From Cellvibrio fontiphilus (GTDB lineage Bacteria > Pseudomonadota > Gammaproteobacteria > Pseudomonadales > Cellvibrionaceae): DNA of 64,000 nt. The position numbers and the translations under genes are program-made. How positions within the stretch are numbered: position 1 is the stretch's first letter; each line of letters opens with the position of its first letter. The notes under the pieces are model-generated. The model was not told where the DNA came from and searched no databases. It saw only the letters and a program-made list of their open reading frames with translations. Shown one piece after another: positions 16,429 through 24,044 of this stretch. The stretch is from the NCBI RefSeq assembly GCF_035317345.1, contig NZ_JAYKTU010000001.1; one strand, given 5' to 3'.

Positions 16429-17304
16429 ATGGCGATACGAATTCTAGTGGTGGACGATGCCACTTTTATCCGCGACATGATCAAAAAACAGCTGCGCGAC
16501 AAAATTCCGGGCGTAGAAATTATTGACGCGCCCGACGGCAACCGCGCCCTGTCGCAAATGAAAAACCAGACGGTGGACTTGATCCTCTCGGATTGGGAAA
16601 TGCCCAACATGACTGGCGCCGAGTTACTCACAGCCGTGCGCGCCATGCCCAACGGTGGCGACATCCCCTTCATTATGATTTCCAGCCGCGGCGACCGCGA
16701 CCATATAGTCAAGGCGATTCATTTGGGCGTTTCTGACTACCTGTCCAAACCCTTTTCCGCGGAAGAACTGCTGAAAAAAGTCTTCAAACAACTCAAAGCC
16801 GCCGGCAAAACCCCTGTCGCCAGCGCGCGCAGCGCCAGCACCCAGGGCATAGCCTTCGCCTCGGTCGATGTATTAACCGGCGGCGCCAAACCCACCCCCA
16901 AAACCGCCGCGCCCGCGGCCAATCCTTTTGCCAACAATAGCGCCAGCGCGCTGGGCGCCAAACCCGCCGTGCAGGCGGTCGCGCCGACCAAAACCGTCAA
17001 AGGCAAAGCGCAGCTGCGTTTTGCCAATAATCGCATTTTTGGCTTGGTGATCCGTGAAATGTCACTGCAGTTGATGAGCGGCTTAATGCAGCGCAGCGAT
17101 GATTTGCCGGGGTTATTCGAGCAGGCAGTCGTGGATATAGAAACTGGCGATGGCGACAGCCTGGCGCGGGTAAACGGTTATGTGCATAGCCTGCAGGCAG
17201 GCGAGGGAAGGCCGGACACCAATGTGGTGAAAATCGTGATTCGCTTTGTGGATAACGACGCCGACAAGTTTGAGACACTCTCCAAATACATAGCGCAGAT
17301 GTAG
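16429..17304 (+). CDS. Response regulator: CheY-type receiver plus uncharacterised C-terminal domain
   Basis: A 291-residue protein. Residues 1-125 form a receiver domain with VVDDA, the phosphoacceptor Asp in LILSDWEMPNMTG (about residue 56), the Ser/Thr switch in MISSRG and the conserved Lys in LSKPFSAEEL. A low-complexity Ala/Pro/Lys linker (~130-190) joins a C-terminal domain (~195-291) with QLRFANNRIFGLVIREMSLQ and VKIVIRFVDNDADKF. The C-terminal domain could be a degenerate PilZ-like module but the RxxxR / DxSxxG signature is not clear, so I leave it unnamed. A GGGAG site precedes the ATG. No adjacent histidine kinase. Confidence 0.85.
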   Translation: MAIRILVVDDATFIRDMIKKQLRDKIPGVEIIDAPDGNRALSQMKNQTVDLILSDWEMPNMTGAELLTAVRAMPNGGDIPFIMISSRGDRDHIVKAIHLGVSDYLSKPFSAEELLKKVFKQLKAAGKTPVASARSASTQGIAFASVDVLTGGAKPTPKTAAPAANPFANNSASALGAKPAVQAVAPTKTVKGKAQLRFANNRIFGLVIREMSLQLMSGLMQRSDDLPGLFEQAVVDIETGDGDSLARVNGYVHSLQAGEGRPDTNVVKIVIRFVDNDADKFETLSKYIAQM

Positions 17305-17418
17305 TGATCCATAGCATCAGAACCAACAAATATCACTAAGTTGCCAACAAACGCCTAGCGGCTAACTATACTCAAGCCATTCGCTAATGATTCACCCTTG
17401 GCGCTACAGGTTGCTTTC

Positions 17419-18690
17419 ATGTGTTGTTCCACTGTTTTTTTTCGTCACTTCCTCTCCGGCCTGTTATTGATAAGCGGGCTGTCAGTTCTCAGTAGCCAAG
17501 CTGCCCCCGAACACAGCTTGTCGGGCTTTGCGACCCTGGGCCTGGTATCCAGTACCAATGACACCCTGGTATTCCGGCGCGATGTCGCGCAGGACGACGG
17601 CAGCTACGATGGCTCAATCGAATGGCAAACCGACAGTCTTGTTGGCGCCCAATGGCAGACGCGCTGGAACCGGCAGTGGGATACCAAGGTGCAGTTGGTC
17701 GCCAAAGAGCGCTTCAACAATGGTTTGGATGAAACTGTCGAATGGGCCTTTGTGGGTTATCACCCTCGCGAGCGGCTGGATCTGCGCCTGGGGCGCCTGG
17801 GCGCTGATATTTTCACCCTCTCCGATTATCGTCAGGTGGGTTACGCCTACCCCTGGGCGCGCCCGCCGCAGGATTTCTATGGACTCTTATCCATCTTTCA
17901 TTTGGATGGTGTGGATATCACCCAGGGTTTTACGCTGGGCGATACCGACCTGAGCATCAAAGGCTTTTATGGCAATCACGACCAGAAATTCCCGGTCGGC
18001 CTGCGCTCAAGCGGTCACAGCCGGCTGAATTTTGATACCGGCGGCCTCAGTGTTACCGCCGAGCAGGGTTTCTGGAAACTGCGTTATACCTACGCCAATG
18101 TTAAGGTCAAAAATGACGCTACCGGCGGTTTGGTCAGGGCACTGGAAAGCACCCAAGCCTACTGGCCAGAGGCAGCTACCCTGGCAGGTTTGAGCGAAAC
18201 CTATAAACGTGACTTTGGCTATCACTCGCTAGGGGTTATTTACGACAACAATCACTGGTGGTTGCGCGGTGAGTTTAGCCACCTGGAGAGTGACGTGGGC
18301 CTGGTGCCACAAAGTGAGCGCGCTTACCTGAGCCTGGGCAAACAGTTTGATGATCTGACGCTCTATGTACTTGGCGGCTACTCAAAACCGCGCCGCGCAC
18401 TTATCGAGGTTCAGGCGCCCCAGAACCTGCCCAGTCCGCTGGCAGAACAACTCGCACAATTGGCATTGATCACACGCAGCAGCCTCAATGGAGTGCGCAT
18501 TGATCAGTCCAGTCTGGGCGCCGGTATCCGCTGGGATTTTGCCACCAAAATGGCGCTCAAATTGCAGATCGAAGAGTTCCAAATAGATGCCAACGGCACC
18601 AACTTGTGGTTGCGGGCCGACTCCAGCCAACCAGTGCGGCAAAACCAACGCAGCACCGTGACCAGCCTAACCTGGGATATGTTGTTTTGA
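17419..18690 (+). CDS. Putative outer-membrane beta-barrel porin
   Basis: A 423-residue protein counted from the ATG at 17419 (AGG eight bases upstream). It has a signal peptide ending near SQA-APE, followed by alternating amphipathic beta strands rich in W, Y and R: ALVGAQWQTRWNRQWDTKVQLV, ERLDLRLGRLGADIF, FWKLRYTYANVKV, and a terminal TSLTWDMLF with the aromatic C-terminus used by the BAM machinery. The RLGRLGADIF segment resembles other porin-like proteins encoded before PstS-like/GGDEF genes. The stop codon overlaps the next start by one base (TGATG), showing translational coupling. Substrate unknown. Confidence 0.8.
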   Translation: MCCSTVFFRHFLSGLLLISGLSVLSSQAAPEHSLSGFATLGLVSSTNDTLVFRRDVAQDDGSYDGSIEWQTDSLVGAQWQTRWNRQWDTKVQLVAKERFNNGLDETVEWAFVGYHPRERLDLRLGRLGADIFTLSDYRQVGYAYPWARPPQDFYGLLSIFHLDGVDITQGFTLGDTDLSIKGFYGNHDQKFPVGLRSSGHSRLNFDTGGLSVTAEQGFWKLRYTYANVKVKNDATGGLVRALESTQAYWPEAATLAGLSETYKRDFGYHSLGVIYDNNHWWLRGEFSHLESDVGLVPQSERAYLSLGKQFDDLTLYVLGGYSKPRRALIEVQAPQNLPSPLAEQLAQLALITRSSLNGVRIDQSSLGAGIRWDFATKMALKLQIEEFQIDANGTNLWLRADSSQPVRQNQRSTVTSLTWDMLF

Positions 18691-19115
18691 TGCGCCAATT
18701 ACTGCTCTTACTACTGCTCTGGCTACCCACCAGCGCGCTCGCGGCAGACATACTGGTGATAGTGCACGCCAGTAACCCGCTGACCCAGCTGCAACCCAAG
18801 CAGGTGGTGGATTTGTTTATGGGACGCACCACCTCCTTCCCCGGCGGCGCAGCGGCGCGCACCCTGGATTGGAATGCCGGCCTGCCGCAGCGTGAAAGCT
18901 TTTATAAATCCCTCACTGGCAAAAGCGAGGCGCAGGTGGATGCATACTGGGCCACACTGATCTTTGCCGGGCGCATGTCGCCCCCCAAACAATTTCCCGA
19001 TGCCAAGAGCATTATCGCCGCCGTCACCACCGACCCCCAGGCGATTGCCTACGTGCCCGCCCAGCAACTGCCCAAGGGGGTAAAAGTAGTGATGGAACTC
19101 GGGAGCGGTTCATGA
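18690..19115 (+). CDS. Small periplasmic phosphate-binding-like (PstS-type) protein
   Basis: A 141-residue protein starting at the ATG that overlaps the porin stop. A leucine-rich signal peptide (LLLLLLLWLP, cleavage after ALA) precedes a PBP-like domain: ILVIVHASNPL, LQPKQVVDLFMGRTTSFPGG, YWATLIFAGR, and AIAYVPAQQLPKGVKVV. These match the core of phosphate ABC transporter substrate-binding-like proteins but the protein is less than half the length of PstS, so it is a one-lobe version. It probably supplies a ligand signal to the membrane diguanylate cyclase encoded next, with an ATGA overlap (19112-19115). Confidence 0.85.
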   Translation: MRQLLLLLLLWLPTSALAADILVIVHASNPLTQLQPKQVVDLFMGRTTSFPGGAAARTLDWNAGLPQRESFYKSLTGKSEAQVDAYWATLIFAGRMSPPKQFPDAKSIIAAVTTDPQAIAYVPAQQLPKGVKVVMELGSGS

Positions 19116-20731
19116 ACCTGCGCAGCCTGCATATCAAAGTCTCGGTGAGTGTGGCCGCTGCCGCGATGCTGGTTGTCGCACTCTCGGCGCAATTTTTTTA
19201 CCAGCGCAGCTATGAAAAATCCTTTGCCGACAGCCAGCGCTCGGTGCGCCAGCTGCTGGAGACGGTAGAGGCCACTGCCGCGATTGCCGCTTACGTTGGC
19301 AATCGCGAGCTGGCCCAGCAAGTGGTTACCGGTCTCACCCAAAATGACATAGTGGTGGGCGCACGGATCCAGGCTGAAAACGAGGTGATTGGGCGCGATG
19401 GCAAAAGTACCGACACTGCCAGCCAAAGCCTCATCGCCGTGACTCTGTATGCGCCCTTTGATGAACAGGAAACCGTTGGCCTGCTTGCTGTGGTGCCCAA
19501 CGGCCCGCTGATTGAAGCGCGCGCACGCGATTCCGCCATGGCAACAGCCATAGGCCTGGCAGCACAGGCGGCAGTTGTCGCCCTGCTGGTGTTGATCCTG
19601 GTCTATTGGCTGATGACTCGCCCGCTGGTGCAACTTTCGGGACGCTTGCATCGCATCACCCCCGGTGACGGTGGGCGAGTACAGGTGGCAGGGCTGCATA
19701 ACGGCGATGAAATTGGCCAGCTCAGCGGCGATATCAACGCACTTCTGCATACGGTAGAGGCAATGCTGGAGGAAGAGCGCCAGTTGCGTCATCGGGTGGA
19801 GCAACTGGAAACCCGCTTTCGCGGTATTTTTGAGGACAGCAGTGCCGGTATCTTTTTGGTGCGCGATGGCGGTCTGCTTATCACCGCCAACCCCGCCTTT
19901 TTCCGCCTTACCGGCCTGAGTGAAGCGCAAGCGGACAGCAACCGCCACCCCAACATGAGCGAGAGCGTATTTCTGGACAGCCTTGAAGCCAGCTCGCTGA
20001 TCCAGCTGGCCGCAGTTACCGGGCGCCCCCATTCCGCCGACTTACGCCTGCGTCAAAGTCTGGCCGACGGCCGCGAACGCTGGGTGCACTGCATATTTTC
20101 CCCGGCCGGCAATTACCAGTGCACGGCCACGGTAGAAGGGGTTATGTACGATGTCACCGAGCGCAAGTACGCCGAACAGCGCTCCCGCGAACTGGCCGAA
20201 ACCGACGCCCTGACCGGTTTGCGCAACCGTCAATCAGTAGAGGACGCCCTGCACAGCCTTATCAACCAGCGAGGCCCAAACGATAACCGCTTTGCCGTGC
20301 TGCTGATCGATCTGGATCGCTTTAAATTTATCAACGACACCTACGGCCATGATGCCGGCGACCGGGTTTTAGTGGCCATTGCCCAGCGCCTGCGCAAACT
20401 GGTGCGCGATTCCGATCTGGTCGCGCGAATCGGTGGCGATGAGTTCCTGCTATTGCTCAACCACGCCGGCAACCTGCAAATGGTGCAGCGCATCGCCCAA
20501 AAAATTCTGGATGCCCAGCAAGCGCCCATCGAAGTGCAAGCCGGTGTGCTGGAGACTATCGGTATGAGTATTGGTATCGCGCTTTACCCCGAGCACGGCG
20601 ACAACCCGCTCAGCCTGCGCAAACATGCTGACCAGGCTATGTACCAGGTAAAACACAGCGGTAAAAACCGTTTTGCCATCTACGACCCGGCCCACAATCA
20701 GGTCGCCAGCCAATCCGCCAAGCACCGCTAG
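19112..20731 (+). CDS. Membrane diguanylate cyclase (periplasmic sensor, HAMP, PAS, GGDEF)
   Basis: A 539-residue inner-membrane sensor enzyme. Layout: TM1 about 8-28; a ~115-residue periplasmic domain (CHASE8-like, with LLETVEATAAIAAYVGNRELA); TM2 about 146-170; HAMP about 172-225; PAS about 240-355 with a PAC-like YDVTERKYAEQ; GGDEF domain about 363-530. The active-site GGDEF is intact at about 441-445, and an RDSD product-inhibition (RxxD) site lies exactly five residues before it, so the cyclase should be active and feedback-regulated. There is no EAL domain. It makes cyclic di-GMP from two GTP. It overlaps the PBP-like gene by four bases in a three-gene operon. Confidence 0.95.
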   Translation: MNLRSLHIKVSVSVAAAAMLVVALSAQFFYQRSYEKSFADSQRSVRQLLETVEATAAIAAYVGNRELAQQVVTGLTQNDIVVGARIQAENEVIGRDGKSTDTASQSLIAVTLYAPFDEQETVGLLAVVPNGPLIEARARDSAMATAIGLAAQAAVVALLVLILVYWLMTRPLVQLSGRLHRITPGDGGRVQVAGLHNGDEIGQLSGDINALLHTVEAMLEEERQLRHRVEQLETRFRGIFEDSSAGIFLVRDGGLLITANPAFFRLTGLSEAQADSNRHPNMSESVFLDSLEASSLIQLAAVTGRPHSADLRLRQSLADGRERWVHCIFSPAGNYQCTATVEGVMYDVTERKYAEQRSRELAETDALTGLRNRQSVEDALHSLINQRGPNDNRFAVLLIDLDRFKFINDTYGHDAGDRVLVAIAQRLRKLVRDSDLVARIGGDEFLLLLNHAGNLQMVQRIAQKILDAQQAPIEVQAGVLETIGMSIGIALYPEHGDNPLSLRKHADQAMYQVKHSGKNRFAIYDPAHNQVASQSAKHR

Positions 20732-20772
20732 CACCCTGCCAAGCACTGGTATAAAAAGGAAATAAGTACGAT

Positions 20773-20822
20773 AAAATGTAAACGATTACATTTTTATTGG
20801 TGCGATATTTGAAACGTTTACA
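20773..20822. promoter_or_regulatory. Candidate LacI-family operators upstream of tpiA-fba-fbp
   Basis: TGTAAACGATTACA at 20777-20790 is a palindrome with one mismatched pair around a central CG; pairing continues outward for four more A/T positions. A second CG-centred site, TTTGAAACGTTTACAC, sits near 20808-20822 and its centre lies 32 bp from the first. CG-centred palindromes with AAACG arms are typical of LacI-family regulators; the second site also resembles the Cra (FruR) type. The rest of the 263-bp gap (20732-20994) shows no gene. Confidence 0.6.
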
Positions 20823-20994
20823 CACAAAAAAGCCTTAATTTTAGGATTAAAAACCCAACAAAACCCAATTTCAGACAAAATATTTACTTTTGTTGCTTGC
20901 CCGTTTTCATTGGCCTGTGTAGCATTTTCCCTATCAACCACAACCATTCCGCTGCTCTGGCCAATGCCGCAGGCGGGGTTTTTGAGTCATCACC

Positions 20995-21762
20995 ATGAAA
21001 CAACGCAAACCCATAGTCATCGCTAACTGGAAGCTCAATGGCGGCCTGGATCTGATCTGCACCTCGGTAGCCTCGTTTATTGGTAAACACTTTGCGGCAC
21101 AAATCGCAATCTGCCCGCCCTATTTGTATATGCGCGACATGCTCACCTTTTTGCAGTATTCGGAATTGCAGATTGGCAGCCAGAACGTCAGCCGTTATGA
21201 GTCAGGTGCCTATACCGGGGAGACCTCGGCACAAATGCTCAAACAGGCGGGCTGTTCGCTCTGCCTGATTGGTCACTCGGAGCGCCGCGCCATGTTTGCG
21301 GAGAACAACGAGGGTTGCAAAATCAAAGTGCATACCGCCCTCAACCAGGGGTTGTTGCCGGTACTCTGTGTGGGTGAAAACAAGGCCGAGCGCGAGGCCA
21401 ATATCACCGAGCAGGTGTTGTTCAAGCAATTGAGTGAAGGCCTGGGCGGTTTGGATCTGGCCGGCAAGGATTTATGCATCGCCTATGAACCTGTGTGGGC
21501 GATTGGTACAGGGCTTGCCGCAACTCCAGCCATCGCCCAAGCCGTGCACCAATTTATTCGCGCAGAAGTGACCCGCTTGTTTGACAGCGACGTCGCCAAC
21601 CGCGTGCGCATTTTGTATGGCGGCAGTGTGACTAAAGCTAACGCCACCGAGTTATTACAGCAGCCGGATATCGACGGTTTATTGGTCGGTGGCGCAAGCC
21701 TGGACCCGGGTCATTTTTTGGCGATTTGCGAACAGGCATCGGAATTGGCCGAGCCGCATTAA
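20995..21762 (+). CDS. tpiA: Triose-phosphate isomerase
   Basis: A 255-residue (beta/alpha)8-barrel enzyme interconverting dihydroxyacetone phosphate and glyceraldehyde 3-phosphate. Catalytic residues are in place: Asn11 and Lys13 in NWKLNG, His94 in IGHSERR, Glu165 in AYEPVWAIGTG. The phosphate-binding loops YGGSV and LLVGGASLD are present. It starts a unit with fba and fbp, all needed to turn triose phosphates into fructose 6-phosphate. Most bacteria also carry a tpiA near secG; whether this is the only copy cannot be told. Confidence 0.97.
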   Translation: MKQRKPIVIANWKLNGGLDLICTSVASFIGKHFAAQIAICPPYLYMRDMLTFLQYSELQIGSQNVSRYESGAYTGETSAQMLKQAGCSLCLIGHSERRAMFAENNEGCKIKVHTALNQGLLPVLCVGENKAEREANITEQVLFKQLSEGLGGLDLAGKDLCIAYEPVWAIGTGLAATPAIAQAVHQFIRAEVTRLFDSDVANRVRILYGGSVTKANATELLQQPDIDGLLVGGASLDPGHFLAICEQASELAEPH

Positions 21763-21926
21763 CCGGCGGCGCGGGCTTTTGTCGAGGTTTAAAACCGACG
21801 TATTTTTACCACCAAGGTTTCAACACCATTAATCAAAACATTTAGAAGAAAATTAAAAACTAATCGGCGGCAATTTCGGTCATCCACAATCAACCACCCC
21901 TTGCGGGATAATTTCGGGAATTTGTG

Positions 21927-23006
21927 ATGAACACTCTTGCCAATCTTGTTGCCCCCGGCGTTGCTACCGGCGACGCTCTCAATCAATTATTTGCTGCCGC
22001 CAAAGCGGGTGGCTTTGCCTACCCGGCGGTCAATGTCTGCAATACCAACACCATTAACGCTACGCTGGAAGCTGCACGAAAAGTAAATTCCCCGGTGATT
22101 GTGCAACTGTCCCAGGGCGGTTCAGCATTTTTTATTGGTAAAAGCATCAAACTCGATGGCCAGGGCAGTTCCATTTTAGGTTCCATCGCCGCCGCCAAAT
22201 ATGTGCACGCGGTAGCCGAAGCCTATGGTGTACCTGTGATATTGCACACCGACCACGCCGCTAAAAAATTATTGCCCTGGATCGATGGTTTACTCGACGC
22301 CAGCGAAACCCATTTTGCCCAAACCGGTAAGCCGCTATTTAGCTCGCACATGATTGATCTGTCAGAAGAAAGCCTGCAGGAAAATATCGAGATTTCTGCC
22401 GGGTATTTAGCGCGCATGAAAAAACTCGACGTGACGTTGGAAATAGAATTGGGTTGCACCGGCGGTGAAGAAGATGGTGTGGACAACAGCCATTTGGATA
22501 ATTCCGCACTCTATACGCAACCGGAAGATGTCGCCTACGCCTATGAAAAACTCAGCGCTATCAGCGAGAAATTTACCATTGCCGCCTCATTCGGCAATGT
22601 GCATGGCGTATACAAACCGGGCAATGTACAACTCACACCGTCGATTTTGAAAAACTCACAACAATTTGTGAGCGAAAAATTTTCACTGCCCCACAACAGT
22701 TTGAATTTTGTATTTCATGGCGGCTCAGGTTCAGCGGCGAGTGAAATTGCCGAAGCGATCAGCTACGGTGTGGTAAAAATGAATATTGATACCGATACCC
22801 AATGGGCGTTTTGGCAGGGCACTATGGACTATTACAAAACCCATGAAGCTTATTTGCAGGGTCAGATTGGCAACCCGGATGGCGACGAAAAACCCAACAA
22901 AAAATTCTACGACCCGCGGGTCTGGTTGCGTCAAAGCGAAGAATATATGGTGCAGCGTTTGCAACAATCCTTTGCCGATTTAAATTGTATCAACCGTTAC
23001 GTTTAA
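21927..23006 (+). CDS. fba: Class II fructose-bisphosphate aldolase
   Basis: A 359-residue zinc-dependent aldolase; length matches E. coli FbaA. Metal and substrate motifs are visible: LHTDHAAKK (zinc His and catalytic Asp), GGEEDGVDN, NVHGVYKPGNV (zinc His), HGGSGS and NIDTDTQWA. It condenses DHAP and glyceraldehyde 3-phosphate to fructose 1,6-bisphosphate. A GTG lies one codon upstream of the chosen ATG; either could start. It is 164 bp after tpiA and 66 bp before the fbp start, with a strong hairpin in the latter gap. Confidence 0.97.
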   Translation: MNTLANLVAPGVATGDALNQLFAAAKAGGFAYPAVNVCNTNTINATLEAARKVNSPVIVQLSQGGSAFFIGKSIKLDGQGSSILGSIAAAKYVHAVAEAYGVPVILHTDHAAKKLLPWIDGLLDASETHFAQTGKPLFSSHMIDLSEESLQENIEISAGYLARMKKLDVTLEIELGCTGGEEDGVDNSHLDNSALYTQPEDVAYAYEKLSAISEKFTIAASFGNVHGVYKPGNVQLTPSILKNSQQFVSEKFSLPHNSLNFVFHGGSGSAASEIAEAISYGVVKMNIDTDTQWAFWQGTMDYYKTHEAYLQGQIGNPDGDEKPNKKFYDPRVWLRQSEEYMVQRLQQSFADLNCINRYV

Positions 23007-23013
23007 CCCTATT

Positions 23014-23045
23014 GCATTAGCCGGCAAGTGTGCGCCGGCTAATGC
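23014..23045 (+). other. Intercistronic 12-bp stem-loop between fba and fbp
   Basis: GCATTAGCCGGC pairs perfectly with GCCGGCTAATGC around an eight-base loop. No T-run follows, so it is not a standard terminator on the plus strand. A likely role is mRNA stabilisation or differential expression of fba versus fbp. It ends 28 bases before the fbp start codon at 23073. Confidence 0.8.
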
Positions 23046-23072
23046 TGCAAAAAAATGGCGACAGGTAATTGC

Positions 23073-24044
23073 ATGAAAAATTTATTCAGTGTGTTGCGCG
23101 ATGATGAAATCAACGATGACCTTCTGCGGGTTATCGAAACCATTATCGATGCCAGCAAAGAAATCGCGTTTCGCGTGCGCCAGGGTGCATTGGCGGGCGT
23201 GCTGGGTTCCACGCAAGATGAAAATATTCAAGGCGAAACCCAAAAGCATCTGGATATTATTGCCAACCAATTACTCAAAGATTTATTACTTGCCAACAGC
23301 GCCGTTGCCGCCATCGCCTCGGAAGAGGAAGATACAGTGGTTGCAGGGCATGATGCCGGAAAATATCTGGTGGCCTTTGATCCGCTCGACGGTTCATCCA
23401 ACATCGACATCAACGGCCAGATTGGAACCATTTTCAGTATTTATCGCGCGCTGGATTTAATTCCGCACCACAGCGAATTGCAATTCCAGCAACAGGGCAA
23501 ACACCAGGTTTGCGCCGGTTATGTGCTGTACGGGCCATCCACCCTATTGGCAATCACTACCGGAAAAGGCACGCGCTGCTTTACTCTGGATTCAACCCAG
23601 GGCAATTTTCTACTCACCGCCGATAAGATTCATATCGCCGCTAACACCCAGGAATTTGCGATCAACATGAGCAACGCGCGTTTCTGGAGTGAAGACATGC
23701 GCGCATATATCGACGATTTGGTATCAGGCGAAACCGGCCCACGCGGGAAACGTTTTAACATGCGCTGGAACGCCGCAATGGTGGGCGATGTACACAGGGT
23801 ATTAACGCGCAGCGGCATTTTTCTTTACCCATCCGACACACGCAACGCCAAACAACCGGCAAAATTACGTTTGCTGTACGAGGCCAACCCTATGGCGCTG
23901 CTCATTGAACAGGCAGGCGGCAAAGCATCCAGTGAAAACCAGCGCATTCTGGATATACAACCGCAACAATTGCACGAGCGAGTTGCAGTGATACTCGGCT
24001 CTGCCAATGAAGTAGATGAATGTTTGCAGTATTTGCGCCGCTAA
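23073..24044 (+). CDS. fbp: Class I fructose-1,6-bisphosphatase
   Basis: A 323-residue enzyme removing the 1-phosphate of fructose 1,6-bisphosphate, the committed gluconeogenic step. Metal-binding motifs are present: IASEEED and FDPLDGSSNIDIN, plus the C-terminal KLRLLYEANPMALLIEQAGGKAS. I chose the ATG at 23073 (MKNLFSVL), with AGG eight bases upstream, over the ATG at 23055 that adds six residues. Its stop codon abuts the stop of the convergent chemoreceptor gene with no base between. Confidence 0.96.
   Translation: MKNLFSVLRDDEINDDLLRVIETIIDASKEIAFRVRQGALAGVLGSTQDENIQGETQKHLDIIANQLLKDLLLANSAVAAIASEEEDTVVAGHDAGKYLVAFDPLDGSSNIDINGQIGTIFSIYRALDLIPHHSELQFQQQGKHQVCAGYVLYGPSTLLAITTGKGTRCFTLDSTQGNFLLTADKIHIAANTQEFAINMSNARFWSEDMRAYIDDLVSGETGPRGKRFNMRWNAAMVGDVHRVLTRSGIFLYPSDTRNAKQPAKLRLLYEANPMALLIEQAGGKASSENQRILDIQPQQLHERVAVILGSANEVDECLQYLRR

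Noticed and set aside
19049..20032. 327-residue minus-strand open frame
   Set aside because: Antisense to the PBP-like and GGDEF genes; no recognisable motif.
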